Counted from the first letter of the stretch, positions 33,036 to 46,110 are shown. The stretch: DNA of 64,000 nt from Strobilurus pachycystidiatus (GCA_019915135.1 JAHLMK010000008.1:1798001-1862000); one strand, 5' to 3'. A program made the numbers and translations. Notes: generated by a model from the sequence alone, not told the origin.

Positions 33036-34059
33036 ATGGCAAAAGGAACAAAACGCGCTTCTCCCGGGGCTGACGACGAAAAAGACCCTCTGCAGGCGGT
33101 CGAACTCGATGAGGAGAATGCCAAGAAGCTGAACGATATCCAGAGGGAGACGCAGCGAGTAGAGCTTCACGTGGGTAAGTGCTGTGTACGCTCTATGTGT
33201 CCGCCTGCTAACATGTCTGCGATTGGCAGACACTCTATCCCACAAGCTGCACGAGCCTGTCTATGCTAAACGGCGCGAGATCATCAAAGGCATTGACAAG
33301 TTTTGGCCAGTGGCGCTGATGAACAACCCTGCTGTCGCCATCCACATCCAGCACAACTCTGACCAGTTGGCTCTGAGCTACTTGGAGGATCTCTGGGTCA
33401 TCCGCGACCCGAAGGAATTCCGCTGCTACACCATCGAATTTGTGGGTGTGCTTGTTTTCGTGACGTGTTTGCGCTATAACGCGGTCTCTAGTACTTCAAA
33501 GAAAACCCCCACTTCACGGACAGGGTACTGAAGAAGGAGTACAAGTACATCGAGCCTCCCGCCACCACAGAAAACACGGCCGACCAGAATGGCATCACTG
33601 AAGCTATGCTTGACTTTTCGTGGGAGCGTGATGTTAAGCCGTCGGTATGGCTTGCAGCACTTCCTGTTGCTATCCACTGAGACTGTTTCAGGCCACGAAA
33701 ATCAACTGGAAGGACCCCGCCAAGGCTTTGACCAAGCTGTACCCCAGAGAAGTGAGCGAAGACGAGGACGAGCCCGCCGAGCCTGGCAGCTTCTTCAACT
33801 TTTTCGAAATCGAGGCTGACCCTTACGATGTCCGTATTGTATTCTCTTCGTTCCATTGTTGGTTCATGCTGACTTGCCTGCTCCACAGGTCGGCCTTGCC
33901 ATTGCTACTGAGGTTTTCGCTGATGCCATTGACCACTTCCTTGGCCACGGACTCGGCGACGACGTGGACTCGGACATTGATTCCGACGAAGATGACGACG
34001 ACGACGACGATGCAGAGATCGATTTGGAGAAGCCCAAGGCGAAGAAGCAGAAGGTTTAA
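33036..34059 (+). CDS. SET/NAP-family histone chaperone
   Basis: NAP-family proteins bind histones and assist nucleosome assembly. The start at 33036 gives MAKGTKRASPGADDEKDP, then a dimerisation helix (DIQRETQRVELHVDTL) split by an intron at 33175-33229. The earmuff domain follows (EIIKGIDKFWPVALMNNPAV, SYLEDLWVIRD, FYFKENPHFTDRVLKKEY, FSWERD, SFFNFFE and LATEVFADAIDHF). The C-terminus is strongly acidic (an Asp run) and ends KAKKQKV, a likely nuclear signal. The lack of the long NAP1 N-terminal extension and the FWPVALMNN motif place it closer to SET/Vps75 than to NAP1. Confidence 0.9.
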
Positions 34060-34346
34060 AATGCGCGAGCTATCCAACTTCACTAAAGTACACCTCGGAA
34101 TTATACTATTAAGATATCCATTTTCCATACAGGTCTCACGCAGTGTTTGAACGTTATATAATGTTTATTTTGTATACTTGACGCTTGAGGCGAGCAAGAA
34201 GATTCTGATGATCCCTGAAGGCCTGATGCGTAAGAGGCAGCTACTCAAGTGTCCTCCCACCTTGTCCCCGCGTAAGCTTGCAGGACTTCTACCGATCAAG
34301 GATTACCGACTCAACACTCTCTTGACTCCCTTCCTTTCACACCAGG

Positions 34347-36086
34347 ATGAGAGCAACGCTTCTATCCGTTGCCGCCGCGCTCCCTCTCGCCGTCGTTGCC
34401 TGCAATGACCTCGCGGCGCACGTTGCCCGTCATCGATACGATGTCCGCCAGGCTACAACCTCTGCGGCTGCCACTGGCTCCAGCAGTGCAACGGGAGCGG
34501 CATCTGGCTCCAGTGTCGCTGGTACAACAGCAGCGACAACATCCGCGGTCGCAACAACCTACACCTTCTCGCTAGCTTCGTCGGAGACAACTGCCGTGCC
34601 ATTGTCCTCCATAACGGCCAGTGCAACCACAAACACTGCTGAGTTCCCAACCTTGGCGACAACCTACACCGCCGGTTCAGACCCCACAGCTGTCGATGGA
34701 GCCCCTCCTTTGCCAGCCAGTGAGTCTCCCGCCTTCTGCAGAGCTCGCGTAAAGTAACCCACATGTGTCCAGTCAATCTCAACATCGGTGTGCTCTTTCT
34801 GCCTCTTCTCTCCTCTCTCCCTTATTCTCCTATCCTTCCTATCCGCAGCCAGTTACCCACCTCTCGACCGTACACCGCCCACAGACAGTGACGAAGTTAA
34901 GGCATGGATAGAGGAGGTCAAGAACTCGGGGGTTGAGATCCCCAATATTGCCGTCAATCTTGCTGGCGGATGTCCTGCCAATCCCTCGGCTGCGACCAAT
35001 ACCTCCAATTGCTGGTGGACTTGCAGCCAATGTACTCGGGATACCGATATTGTAACCTGTCCTGATCAAGGCTCGTGGGGCCTTACTTTTGGTTAGTAGT
35101 CATCATGAGTTCGATACACGTACTCACAAGCTCTAGATGATGGTCCTGCTCCTTACACCCCGGCGCTTTTGAGTTACTTGGACTCTAAAGACCTTCATGC
35201 GACGTTCTTCTCGGTAGGGTCTCGGGCCCTTTCTTATCCCGCTACGTTGCAAGCAGAGTACATGGCCGGACACCAGATTGCCGGTCATACATGGGCGCAT
35301 CCGGCCTTGACGACTTTGACGAACGAAGAGATCATCGCCGAACTGGGCTGGACTCGTAAGGTCATGACAGAAATCTTAGGCGTGACCCCCAACATGTTTC
35401 GTCCTCCCTACGGCGACATTGATGACCGCGTACGGGCTATTGCGACTGCGATGGGCATGTATTCTGTCATGTGGACTCGCATCAGCGCCACACAAACTTT
35501 CGACACTCATGGTTAGTTGAAGTTTGCAAACCGGTAACATGGAAATCACTCACGAGGCCATTCCATAGACTTTGATATTCAAAGTGGTCTTTTCACAGTA
35601 GAAGGCGTCCTCCAGAATTGGGATTTCATCCTTGGCAACGCCTCGCAGTTGGACACTGGCTTCATAGTTTTAGAACACGATCTCTTCCAGCAGACGGTCG
35701 AACTTGCCACTGGATACCTGCTGCCAGACGCGATCGCGCGGAATTTCTCAATCAAGCCGGTTGTAGAGTGTTTGAACCAGCCGCTGTCGAATGCATACTT
35801 AGAGACAAATGACAACTCTACGAACCCTCCTGCTGTGTCGGGTGAGTGATGGTTTTGAATCAACACCTGTCGCTGCCGTGTTGCTTATATACTGCTGCGC
35901 TTGGTAGGTTCAGGCGTCGTCACCTTATCATCTGGTGCCCCTGGGTCCGCGCAACAGACTGGTTCGTCGGGTAATAATAGTAGCAGTGGTTCGTCGAACT
36001 CTGCTGTGCCTAAGTTCAGTGCGCTGAGTGCCGTGCTGGGCACTGTGCTGGTCTCTCTTGTCGCTGCTGTATCTCTTTTGCTCTAG
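34347..36086 (+). CDS. Chitin deacetylase, GPI-anchored (polysaccharide deacetylase)
   Basis: It removes acetyl groups from chitin to make chitosan in the cell wall. The start at 34347 gives a signal peptide (MRATLLSVAAALPLAVVA), then about 110 residues of Ser/Thr/Ala-rich sequence, probably heavily O-glycosylated. The catalytic NodB domain has motif 1 TFDDGP, motif 2 HTWAHP (metal-binding His pair) and motif 3 RPPYGD; later HDLF probably carries the catalytic His motif. Motif 1 is split by an intron near 35090-35138. The last exon is Ser/Gly/Asn-rich and ends with a hydrophobic run (AVLGTVLVSLVAAVSLLL), a GPI-attachment signal, stop at 36086. About six exons. Confidence 0.93.
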
Positions 36087-39000
36087 GAGATCTCTATCTG
36101 CTGGACTATTCTTTCATACTCTTTCAGTGCATGTTACGGACCTTTCACGATACTCTGGATTGAGCTCAGTTAATCGAAAATATCATACATACCTTGCACG
36201 AGTCTATATCTAGCTACAGTGTACGTACATCTTGTATCTTTTACGCCACATTCTTCGGACGTCTAGTGTGTAGTTCATGCCTTCTTTTTGTATGTAGAAT
36301 TCTGCAGTTCAGTTCTGGTGTTTTGCGAGATTGAACGAGACTTGCTTCAGCATTCACTGAGTCCTTCAAACTCAAACTCGCCAAAAACCAGGGCAGTTAT
36401 TATTAGAGCCATCACTGGTTTGATTCTATACTAGGAGCTACCCGTAAGCGATGGAAGTGGAGAGACAAATGATGATGTTGATTTCTCGAGCAATATGACA
36501 GTACAGAACAACAGAATTAGACTACGTGGTGCAAGAAGATATTTTGAAGAGGGAAGTATCCTAAGTAACTGTACAACGAATCACTGCTGCAAATGATTAG
36601 AGGAGGGAACATAGAGAGATGAGAGGAGGACTTTTCTTCAAGTTGAGTTTCCCCCTCTTGTTCGACGGACCCGCCTACGCTTGTCTGGAGAGAAGCCCGA
36701 GGCCGCACTTACTGGGAGGTGAGCCCGGATGTCCTCTAGATCCAGAGCTAGGATCACCACCACGGTCCACCAGGCGAAGAGCCTGTTGATGAAATGATGA
36801 CTTGGAATCGATCAGAAAGAGGATTAGACAAACCATGGTCAACGGGAGCTTGACCAAGATATGAACATTGTCGGTTCCGAAGAGATTGTCAACAGCAGGG
36901 TTGTTGTCAATGTTGTTGTTACACGGCGGTGGTCCACGGGACCTGCCGGACGTGGAAGGTGCGCACACGACGACGTCGTCGCCAATAGTCAGCGACAACA
37001 TCGTCTGTGCGTCTTGCCACGGTCAGCATTCTTATTGTCAGAATTCCCGCACTGCAGAATGAAGCAATTGCTATAGATAAAAATCGCCGCGTAGCTCATT
37101 GGCAACTGGCATAGGCATGGTCTGCGCAAATGGGAAAAAGGTAATGTGTACGGAAGAGAGGTGGTCCAATCTACGCGTGATGTACTGATGACCATTCAGA
37201 TCGAACGCAAAGCCGGTTTGTCGAGAGAGTGGACAGTGCCGGAAAAGGTAGGGAGTTGGGAAACTATGTTTGTAACCTCACATGCAATCGTGGCAGGAAC
37301 AATCTGAGTGGAAATCGGTAGAGTCATATGAATCAGTCTCTGGAACGAATCACTGGCATATGTAGTGATGCTGCCAATGCAGCAGTAGCGGAGAAGGGTA
37401 GGACAATTTCATTGGAGCTGAGTTTGACCGTCCTGCCATAGAATCAAGCATCGAGGGATGTGGTGTCCATCATAGCAACCTATAGAAGGAAGCGTCAGAC
37501 ACGGCACAGGTGACAGCGACGATCAACGGAAATTATGTCACAGACATAGGCAGCGACAGAGTACGTGGCGGATGGCGGGAGGGCGGCGGATGTAGAAAGG
37601 CAATCTTGCCGGTGTTCAAGTAGATAAGCAGAAAGATTAAAGCCGCCGCCTGGAGCAGCGATTCCGGCGTCAGAAACAATGAGGGTGCCGTCAACGGCGA
37701 GGTGCGAGGATTGCCTGAACGACGGGGTGAGTCTGTAAGGCAGAACCTGATAGGTTGATCAGCCAGATTTACAGAGGCTGGTGTTGAACACATGGAAGGT
37801 GGTGGATGAGAACTCAGGAGGAAAGTCGGCAGACAGGCAACAATATGAACGCGTCCACAGAGTGCAGTCCATTCTGCCAGTTAGCAAAAAATCCTTACGT
37901 TCGGACGTGCCAGCGCTGGACAATATCGTTCAAACTTTGTAGGACACGGTGGTGGTACACTGGCTGTCAAGGCCAACTTGGCCTGTCGGGACCACACTCT
38001 GCATTGAAACAATGAACAACTTTCGTCGTAGACTTGTGTACGTGCAGTGGCATTCGTCGACCCCAGTAGATCGTTTCCTGGGCGTGGTTCTCAGTACAGG
38101 GCGACGGCAAATGGGTAGATTTTCAGAGACTGGTTGCCGCCCTTCGCGCTTCAAGGTTCTGTTAGTAATCGTGGAGATCACGACGCAAAAGATCGAGACA
38201 TACATGAATCAAGAGTGGGGGCTGATCGCCGGTCTGAGTATGGAGCCATTGCGCGCGGGTTGTTTGAGTACGGCGAGGAGGGGGTGATATACTGTATGAG
38301 AAATGAGGGTTGCCGATTGTGTTGCGGTTGGCGCTCGCCGAATGGAGTGTGATGGGGGCTGATCGGTATCAGCAGTAGCATTTCTACGTCGATAGTTTCG
38401 CAAACAGCGGAGCGGTACTTATCGTTGTGGAAAAGATGAAGGCAACAATGAGATAGAGCTGAGGGTAAGGGTATAAGAGACGCACCAGTAGAGTCCACTG
38501 TCCAGACTCCATGAGCGACGTGCAAGTGTTCAAAAAGAGTTTACAGTGAAAAAAAAAGATTTTACTCGACCGAAAGGAAAGAAACATTCATTGAAGGACG
38601 TGAAATTGCTATGGATACAGGATGTAAGTCTGTATGAAAGAGTGAGTTGGTTGAGAGGACTGTTTATACGGCCTCGGAGCATGCAATCTGGCGGACATCA
38701 CTTGTAGACCTTCCTCGCCCGAGATGCCAAGGCCAACTCTGCTGCCGTGGCATCGTGTGATGGCGTCGAGAGCAGAGCATTGGCAGGAGAAGAGAGTGGT
38801 TACGCCACGCGTTCACGTTAAAGGGAGGATCGGACCGATGCAAAAGTGATGAGCCAATGAAAAGGCTCAATAGTGCAGCCAATGAGAGCGCGACATGAGG
38901 CCGGGCTCTAATATAGTAGTTAGATTTACGAGAAGCCAACAGACAGAGCTCGTCTTGCCCGCTGCTCAACCGATTCAATGGGTGTGTGTCTCGACGAAAC

Positions 39001-39496
39001 GAGCGCCATGCTGTAAGATCAGTATACCAATTTGAGTGCGAGATTCTTTGTCGCCGACGTTGTATGACATATTCGAATTGTACAAAAATCGTTGAGATAG
39101 CCCAACAAGACAGAAATGAGTGTCGGAAAGCATTTCGTTAAGCATATGTACTGGGGACATACAGATCTATGGAAAAGAGGACAAACAATAGGGAATAACT
39201 ACACGTATGTAGGCGATGGATATGGTGTATAAGACAGCGAAATCGTAACGTAGTCCGTAGATGTATACAAGCGAGGAGAAAGACAAAGACATCTAAAATG
39301 GTATGCTATAAAGAATGGGTAGCGACTATTGATACCTATACAAGAACGACGAAAGGCCCAAGGGAGGGAGGGATAAGGATTAACGAATAAAAGTGTGCGG
39401 GGAACGGAAAGATATAAAGTATAAGATAGAGCAATAACAAGAAGGAAGAAACCTGAAGAGGGGAAGACCAAGAACCCAATCTACAATGGTGAAGCC
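36087..39496. other. 3.4-kb stretch without a confident gene
   Basis: No family could be recognised. Several minus-strand pieces look partly gene-like: a TATA-like box near 38668-38675, a good GT-AG intron with a TACTAAC branch point (about 38164-38207), and the two-exon frame at 36517-37001 listed separately. No continuous multi-exon model joins them without stops. It may hold a fast-evolving secreted protein, a non-coding RNA or decayed sequence. I saw no tRNA or clear inverted repeat. Confidence 0.4.
36517..37001 (-). CDS. Possible hypothetical protein fragment (two exons)
   Basis: A frame from 37001 contains a hydrophobic stretch (LPLTMVCLILFLI) and a Ser/Gly/Pro-rich part. A GT-AG intron of about 40 nt near 36715 (GTAAGTGCGG to GCGTAG) lets it continue as GSVEQEGETQLEEK down to a stop at 36517. 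No known domain. It could be the 3' part of a larger minus-strand gene or a chance frame; the splice signals are the only real support. Confidence 0.22.
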
Positions 39497-42411
39497 TCAC
39501 CAAGACCCGGCGACTTCATCGCCATCTATAACGTCTAGCCATCGGTGGTCAAGCATGTCTCGCGCATGAGACCGCTGCTTGAAATCTACAGCCAACATTG
39601 GCTCAAGAAAACTGCATAAAGATACCGCCTCTTCATCTGAGTAGAGGTATTTCTCAATCATAACACGCTTTAGAGGCCAAAACTTCAGCGATCGAATATA
39701 TCTGAGAGAACCTATCACAGAACAGATCAGTCAGCGCATCAACATGTCTGGGAAAGCTCGAACCTGTGTGGTCAAACAGTTCACGGCTGTACTTCCCACC
39801 CATCTTCGCTTCTAGAGGGAAATCACCAAGAAGCTCAATGATTTGCGCCATATGATCATCATCCTTGGTGAAGAGCTCGCCTTGACCTTGAGGGTCAAAG
39901 AGATACTCGGCCGTCAACAACTCGAACACCACGCAAGCGACACTCCAGATGTCCGCCGTCGCGTCCCAATCCTTACGGCCAATTATGGCTTCGGGAGACC
40001 GATATTGCCGAGTCTGTATGTCTTCTGTGTAATGTTTCTTCGACGGTGTGGCGTTGCCTAGGTCCGCGATCTTGATCGAAAGCGGTGGTAGCAACGAAGG
40101 CGGCAGGTTTGGCGGAGAGGACATGTTCAACGTCGAGGAAGGGATATCAACAGGCTGCGCCACTGTGCTGGCGTCTATTTGTGGTACAGGCGGTGAGGGC
40201 ATTTGTGTAGACATTGATGTCGGAGAGCAAGGTGTGGGAGGGGGCGTAGAAGGGGAGGCAGCAGATGTTGCATCTGGAAGGAGGGTGGATATCGGCGGTG
40301 GAGATGTTCGGCTAGGTCGAGAAGATGGCACTGATGTGTGAGGCTCGGGAGGAGGCGGGTGAGAGGGAGAAGAGCCGTTACTAGCCACATGCTCTGAGCT
40401 ACGCCGTGGCGCAGTCTGGGAAAGTAGTGAAGGACCAACGCTCGGTTTTAATATCCGAGGCGTGTTGTTACTTTCTCCAACAATACCGGAAAAGGAGGCT
40501 TGGGGAGCAGCAGGATTGGATGATGACGAAGAACTAGTTTCGGCGTCTGGAGCAGTATATATTGTCCCGGTGGGTGACGGTCGGGCAGTGGTGGCAGTGT
40601 TTGATGAACTAGCAGATTTCGTGATGCTCGAGCTGGGTGTTCCTCTACCCGGCTGCGTCACCATGAAATACTCTCCACGCTCTTCCTGACCGTCCGCTCG
40701 AACAGACGTCGAGACCACGACAGCTGGTGCAGGTGTGGAGATCCCAGGATCCTTCCAAGACCCAGGTTTCGAAGGCAGCGAGTGGGAGGGCGAATGTCCA
40801 GGAGGATTGGGATTACGATCGCTCAAATTGGACGACTTGTTCGACGAAGAAAGAGAGTAGGAAACCTTGTCCTTCCATGATCCAAACTTGTCCTTCCAGG
40901 AAAGCATCTCGACATGATTGGGCGTCTGATCCTTTCTCATCGGCACGGCTATCCTTCCACAGGGAATCTCAGTTGCAGCTACACTTGCTCTTTCCTTCAT
41001 CATCAACAAGTCCATGGACGCGCTACCAAACGAGTTTGGTAGCGAAGTGGGCGGGGTGCTGATCAAAGATACAACATCTGTCGATGCCACTGTGGACGCT
41101 ATCGATGAAGAGGAAGAAGAGGTGGAGGGCGAATTGATGATGGGAGAGACTTTCGAGAGAGGGGAGACATTGGTGAGTGGAGGAGAAACCTTGTTTGCGA
41201 CATCGTCAGGTCTAACGTTTGCCTTTGGAGCAGAGGTGGTCAGACGACTTTGCGGTGCAGTCACGGAGAGCCCGCTAGGGAGCTTTGAAGGGCTCGTTCC
41301 CGCGTTTGTGCTTGGGCCCGCAACGGGCGCGCAGGCGTTGTCTTCCAAGGGATGTTGAGCCAACTGAGAGGGGGGACCCGTGTAGCTTCCGCTGACACTA
41401 TTGAATCCGCTCCCGCTGCCGCCGACATGACCTAAGGAAGCACCAGAGCGCATACCTATGCCGACACTGTGAGGTCCCGCACTCCGAGAAGGGCTCGCCA
41501 AGGGCTGAGAATCGAAGATCTGCACAGACTTGCGGCTGGACCGCTGTCGTGTGGCACCGGGTCGTATATTTGTCGGCAGGGGTACACCTACCCGCCGTGA
41601 TGTAGGCGATGGAGATTGGGACAGCTCTGTTGAAATATGGGCCTCAATGTCAGGAATGGATATTACTAAACGGGGGTAAAGTTAGCTGGTGGGAAGAGAG
41701 CATGAGATAACGGAGACGCACGTATGTTCTCCGGCTTAATGTCGGTGTGGACAAGGTCACATTCGTCATGGAGGTACTGGAGAGCGAGAAGAGTCTGTTT
41801 AGCAATGACTTTGACGAGAGCTCGGGGGACGCCGCGCTTCTTGTTGCGTTCGATAAGGGCCAGCAAGGTCTCGCCAAGAGGTTCGAAGACTATGCAGATG
41901 TGGGAGGCCTCCGGGCCCTGGTGGCAGAAGGAGTCAAGAAAGGAAACGATATGCTGTCTGCCAGGATGGGCTGGCGAGAAGGATGCCACCCGAGAAAGAA
42001 GTTTGATTTCGTCCCGAGCAGTCTCTGCGTAACGGCCCGCAGACTTGACGACCTTGAGTGCGGAGTGTCGCTGGAGCCTGGAGCAGCAAGCTGGTAAGGT
42101 GCTGGCCACACAGTGAAGCAAGAAACGCACTGGTTGTCCTTTACGAGCCATACTGTCGAGAAATGGCCCCATCTGCGATGGCGTGAGATGCGGCGAGTAT
42201 GAGAGGGATCAGGGACGCACCCAAGCTTTCTTATAACTCTGTAACGGCCATTCTTGAACGTATCGGTGAGTTTGACTGGGAGATAACCGCCCGCGTTGTA
42301 CTCTGCGGGGCTTTCCTCGTCCTTGCACGAGGGCTCGTCGACAGGGAGGATCTTGGGGCCTGAGGAGGTGACGACGTATTGGTACTTTGCAAGCGGCTGC
42401 TTGTTTGCCAT
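39497..42411 (-). CDS. SR-protein kinase (SRPK/Sky1/Dsk1 type) with long spacer
   Basis: SRPKs phosphorylate Arg/Ser-rich splicing and mRNA-export factors. The start at 42411 gives MANKQPLAKYQYVV, then EYNAGGYLPVKLTDTFKNGR, diagnostic of SRPK. Kinase lobe 1 has RVIRKLG joined by splicing to WGHFSTVWLVKD, the ATP Lys in ALKVVKSA, and the catalytic loop HTDIKPENI. A low-complexity Ser/Pro/Thr-rich spacer of over 500 residues follows (about 41,650-40,110), then lobe 2 with IADLGNA (DLG in place of DFG, normal for SRPK), QTRQYRSPEAIIG, WDATADIWSVACVVFEL and a final exon ending EVAGSW at 39497. The spacer is normal for the family but long. An upstream in-frame ATG at 42417 would add two residues. 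Confidence 0.93.
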
Positions 42412-43389
42412 CTGCAAAGGGCCAGGCGGGAGGGTGGGCGGAGGGGGAGCAAGGAAGCGAGATGGTAGATGGAGGTTCGAGAGATGTGGCGGTGTTGATG
42501 TTTGCGTGCCGTGACCCAGTCACCCAACCAGGTCTGTGCTGAAGTCTGCCTTTCGTTGACTCCGTTTGACTCTGAGTCATTGAACTGTTCAATCATACGC
42601 TGCTTACGGTCAGTAGAAAATCCTACACTGTCTATTTCACGCTTCCCCGTTATCGCAACGGGTACAGCATCAACAACACCATTCAGCTACGAACACAGAC
42701 TAAGTCTTAAGGTTCAAAGTCAACGTTCAACGCTTCGCACGGCGCCAATCATCAACATTCTCTTCTGCCGTTGCCCGGGCCTTCGTCCAGTGTTTTGTGG
42801 ATAATATCATCTTACTTCGTACTTTCAATTTCATGTGCAGCAGGCCGCCAGCTTTTGCCGCCAGTATGTAATGGCATCTTCCATCAGCTCTCCCATCCCC
42901 GTCGGTCGAGTCGTGCCCTCTCGAAATCGCCGGATAGGAACAAACCTGAAGGACTGAGAAATCACAGCAGGGCTCGCCGCTCGAAAGAGATTTGATTCCA
43001 GTGACCACAAGCTAAATCACATCTCAGTGTGCGGCGTGCGGCGATAGCAGTTTGACCGTTGATGCTTACTTGGCCTTGGCCTCATCAACGGGAGTCTCGA
43101 TCGACCAAGAACCGCTGACTTTGCCTCTATGCTGCGTTAACGCCTAGTGATAATCTTAGTAGAGTCTGAGCGGTCAAAGTGTCCCTCAGCCTGACAGTGA
43201 GCCTGAGGCCCTGAGCTAGTTGATCGAGGTGATTACTGAGACACGTGCGTTTCTGATCATTGATCGTGTCGGCGTCGCAGACTGAAGTCCCCCATATGCA
43301 ATCATCTACATAAACTCTTACTTTCATATGCATGTTATTGCAAGAGCGCGGGCCTGACACCGACTCTATTTGACGCTTAGATTGCTTCG
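42412..43389. other. Divergent promoter region between two kinase genes
   Basis: About 980 bp between the SRPK start (-) and the STE20-like start (+). Short frames on both strands lack family features. No repeat or RNA gene noticed. Confidence 0.5.
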
Positions 43390-45448
43390 ATGGCCAACCC
43401 AACCCGCCCTGTTGCCAGCACATCCATGCCACACAAGCAGTTCATTGGTGCTGTGGAAGATCACTGGGAATTATACAGGTCTCCGCCTATGACAGACATT
43501 CATCCTTCATTGCTAACACCGCCATAGCGACACTGCGTCTGACTACACTATGGGAGCGCCCATTGGATTTGGCGCCTCTTCTATCGTTTACGCCGCCAAC
43601 TACAAGCCCGTCTCACGACCACCCATTCCCGTCGCGCTCAAAGTGCTCGATCTTGACTCTTTGCCCCCGCGTTCTCTCTCTCTACTCCAGCGCGAAACCA
43701 CCTTGATGTCCCTCTCCAAACATCCCAACGTTCTTCGTGTACGTGGCTCCTGGATGGACGGCCACAAGCTGTACATTGCTATGCGCCTCATGAACAAGGG
43801 CAGCGCTGCTGACGTGATGCATTACGGCTGGCCCGGAGGCATGGAAGAGGACGTCGTCCGGTGCATCCTTCGCCAGGCGCTCTCAGGCTTGAAGTACGTC
43901 GGTCGTAATAGTAACGGTGATGAGGAAGGGTGAGTAGTATTTGATCTAACTCACTTCCCCACAGCTACCTCCACATTAACGGCTTCATACACCGGGACAT
44001 AAAAGCCGCGAATCTGCTTATTGATGACGATGGAACAGTACTCTTGGGCGATCTAGGTGTTGCAGCCAACTTAGCCGAAGACTCGTCTCAACAGCAGCAC
44101 TCGCCTCGATATAGACGAACCCCCTCTCATGAATCTGGCCGACGCGTCGTCCTCGTCGACACGCCTGCTGCCCGGCCCAAGATTTACAAACGTAAATCTT
44201 TCGTTGGCACTGTGAGCAATTGAAGTTCAGTTCCTTGTGTTGTCGGTATAACTTCACTTCTAGCCATGTTGGATGGCTCCAGAACTGATACAAGGGCACA
44301 CCTACGATTCGAGCGCCGATATCTGGAGTTTCGGTATCACAGCCCTAGAGCTTACACAAGGACGGCCACCGCGTTCACGAGAGTCACCCCAAAAGGTGTT
44401 GTTGAAGACGTTAGTCTTGTCCCTCTGGATTGTTCGGCTTCTGATAGTCGTGCTGTTGTACAGAATACAGGAAGCGCCACCGATCCTCGATCGGGAGGGC
44501 GGAACCTACAAGTACAGTCGCGCGTTTCAAGAGATGGTGGCGAGTTGCCTCGTCAAAGACCCGTCCAAGAGGTACATGTCACTTAGATCTCTCGGTGATA
44601 TCGCTGGCTTCTTACTCCCATTGGTAGACCGTCCGCGGAGGAACTCTTGCAAACGCCGTTTTTCAAAGGAGCAAAGAAGCCATCGTATCTCATCGATGCT
44701 ATTCTGAGTAGGTCATGTTCATGTTTATGTTCCTTCCGGGATTCATGTGGCGCTGGCTTCATTCACGGATGGAGAGTGGAATAGACGGAGACCCGATGCA
44801 TCATATCACCTATGACAGCCTCCTTTACAAAGACTAACCTCCACTCCGCTCGCAGAAGACCTCCCACCCCTTGCTCATCGCCAGGAACGCCGTGTTGTTT
44901 CGGCAGCGCAACACACTCACCGTTCTATCGATTCATGGGATTTTACCACGACAATTCATTCACGCCGATTGGTGGTTCATGACCGAGAAGAGGTGGAAGA
45001 GGAAAAGGCAGAAGAGGAAGTGAAGTGGTTGGACAAAGATAGCCACGAAGACGACTCTGAGAGGGGGGACGGGCGACATTCGAGAGCACTGTCGTGGGCG
45101 GGCGTGGAGGTGGTTCCCGAGGAGGAGAGTGAGGACACAAGTGCAAGCTCCGATGTAGGCGAGCTGACATCAGAGTCAACGCCTGAAGACTTGGAGACGG
45201 CCATCGACGAGGAAGACGAGACTGCTATCTCTCAACCCAAGGTTGCGAAGCCCGAAGCATCTGTACCTCAGTCCGAGGAAGAGGCGGTTGCGTCACCCAT
45301 ACCTGAGGCTGAGTCGATGGGGACTCTAGCATCCATGCCATCTTCCTCGTTATCGTATGGGAAAAGTCCGGGTCTGTGGCGCAAGTTGAAGAAGAACGCC
45401 ACCAATATCAAGAGGACGGCATCGCTCAGTAGCGGGAGGACGAAATAG
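43390..45448 (+). CDS. STE20-family kinase, OSR1/SPAK-like
   Basis: The start at 43390 ([20 protein letters not shown]) precedes a short exon joined to the kinase domain. Seen features: Gly-rich loop [16 protein letters not shown] Lys in VALKVLDL, catalytic loop [12 protein letters not shown] in place of DFG, an extended activation segment of about 45 residues, and the GCK-type [17 protein letters not shown] split by an intron near 44212-44264. [16 protein letters not shown] and [17 protein letters not shown] complete lobe 2. The roughly 240-residue C-terminus is acidic and ends with a basic stretch ([14 protein letters not shown]). The activation segment and WMAPE region resemble OSR1/SPAK (Fray) kinases of osmotic signalling; the fungal role is not shown. 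Confidence 0.88.
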
Positions 45449-45736
45449 ATATCACGACGCGACATGACACGATTCAACTCGGTATAATACTGCAATGTGC
45501 AGCCTAGCACTACTTAAGTTATCCATTTCATGTAGGATACGCATAGACGCACTTGACACGCCTATGTAGATGGCTTGTAGAATGTATGCTGCAATGACAG
45601 CTGTAATAATTGAAGTGGATTCTTCCCTTCGCTGGGACTTTTTGCTGAACCGGTGCCCTCAGCAGCCCTCACTTTGATACCTCGGGTAGAGTTTAGCGGA
45701 CAGACGGAGAGTAAACTTGTAGTCAGTAGATTGCAT

Positions 45737-45808
45737 GGCCGCCTGGCGAAATGGCATCGCGTCTGACTACGAATCAGGAGATTGCAGGTTCGACCCCTGC
45801 GGTGGTCA
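45737..45808 (+). tRNA. tRNA-Arg (ACG)
   Basis: 72 nt, full cloverleaf: acceptor GGCCGCC/GGTGGTC, D-stem GCG/CGC, anticodon stem TCTGA/TCAGG with loop CTACGAA, T-arm GCAGG-TTCGACC-CCTGC, discriminator A. Anticodon ACG. No intron. TTTT follows directly, a Pol III terminator. It is one of four copies within 6.6 kb. Confidence 0.95.
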
Positions 45809-46110
45809 TTTTGCTCCGGTGGAGCACAAGACACTGTGGCGGGCCGCGGCATTGTTTTAACTTTTTGATTCTTGAAATAATGAAATTTGAATCCAGGTTC
45901 TTCAAAATCTTGGTCCTTCGATGCGCAATTTTCACTGTTCAGAGAACTTCCAGACTAAATCCTGATATGGTCATTGACTCATTGGTGTGCACTTGCCACT
46001 GTCACTGTGCACCTGTGTACAGTGCATGGCGCCGCGCGGCGGACTCACAGTGCGCCCAGGCCCCACCGGCGGCGCGAAGAAGTTAAATCAGAGAGTTTTG
46101 AATTGTATAT

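Noticed and set aside
40065..40085. DLG instead of DFG as a sign of an inactive kinase
   Set aside because: SRPKs normally have DLG at this position, so it is not evidence of a pseudokinase.
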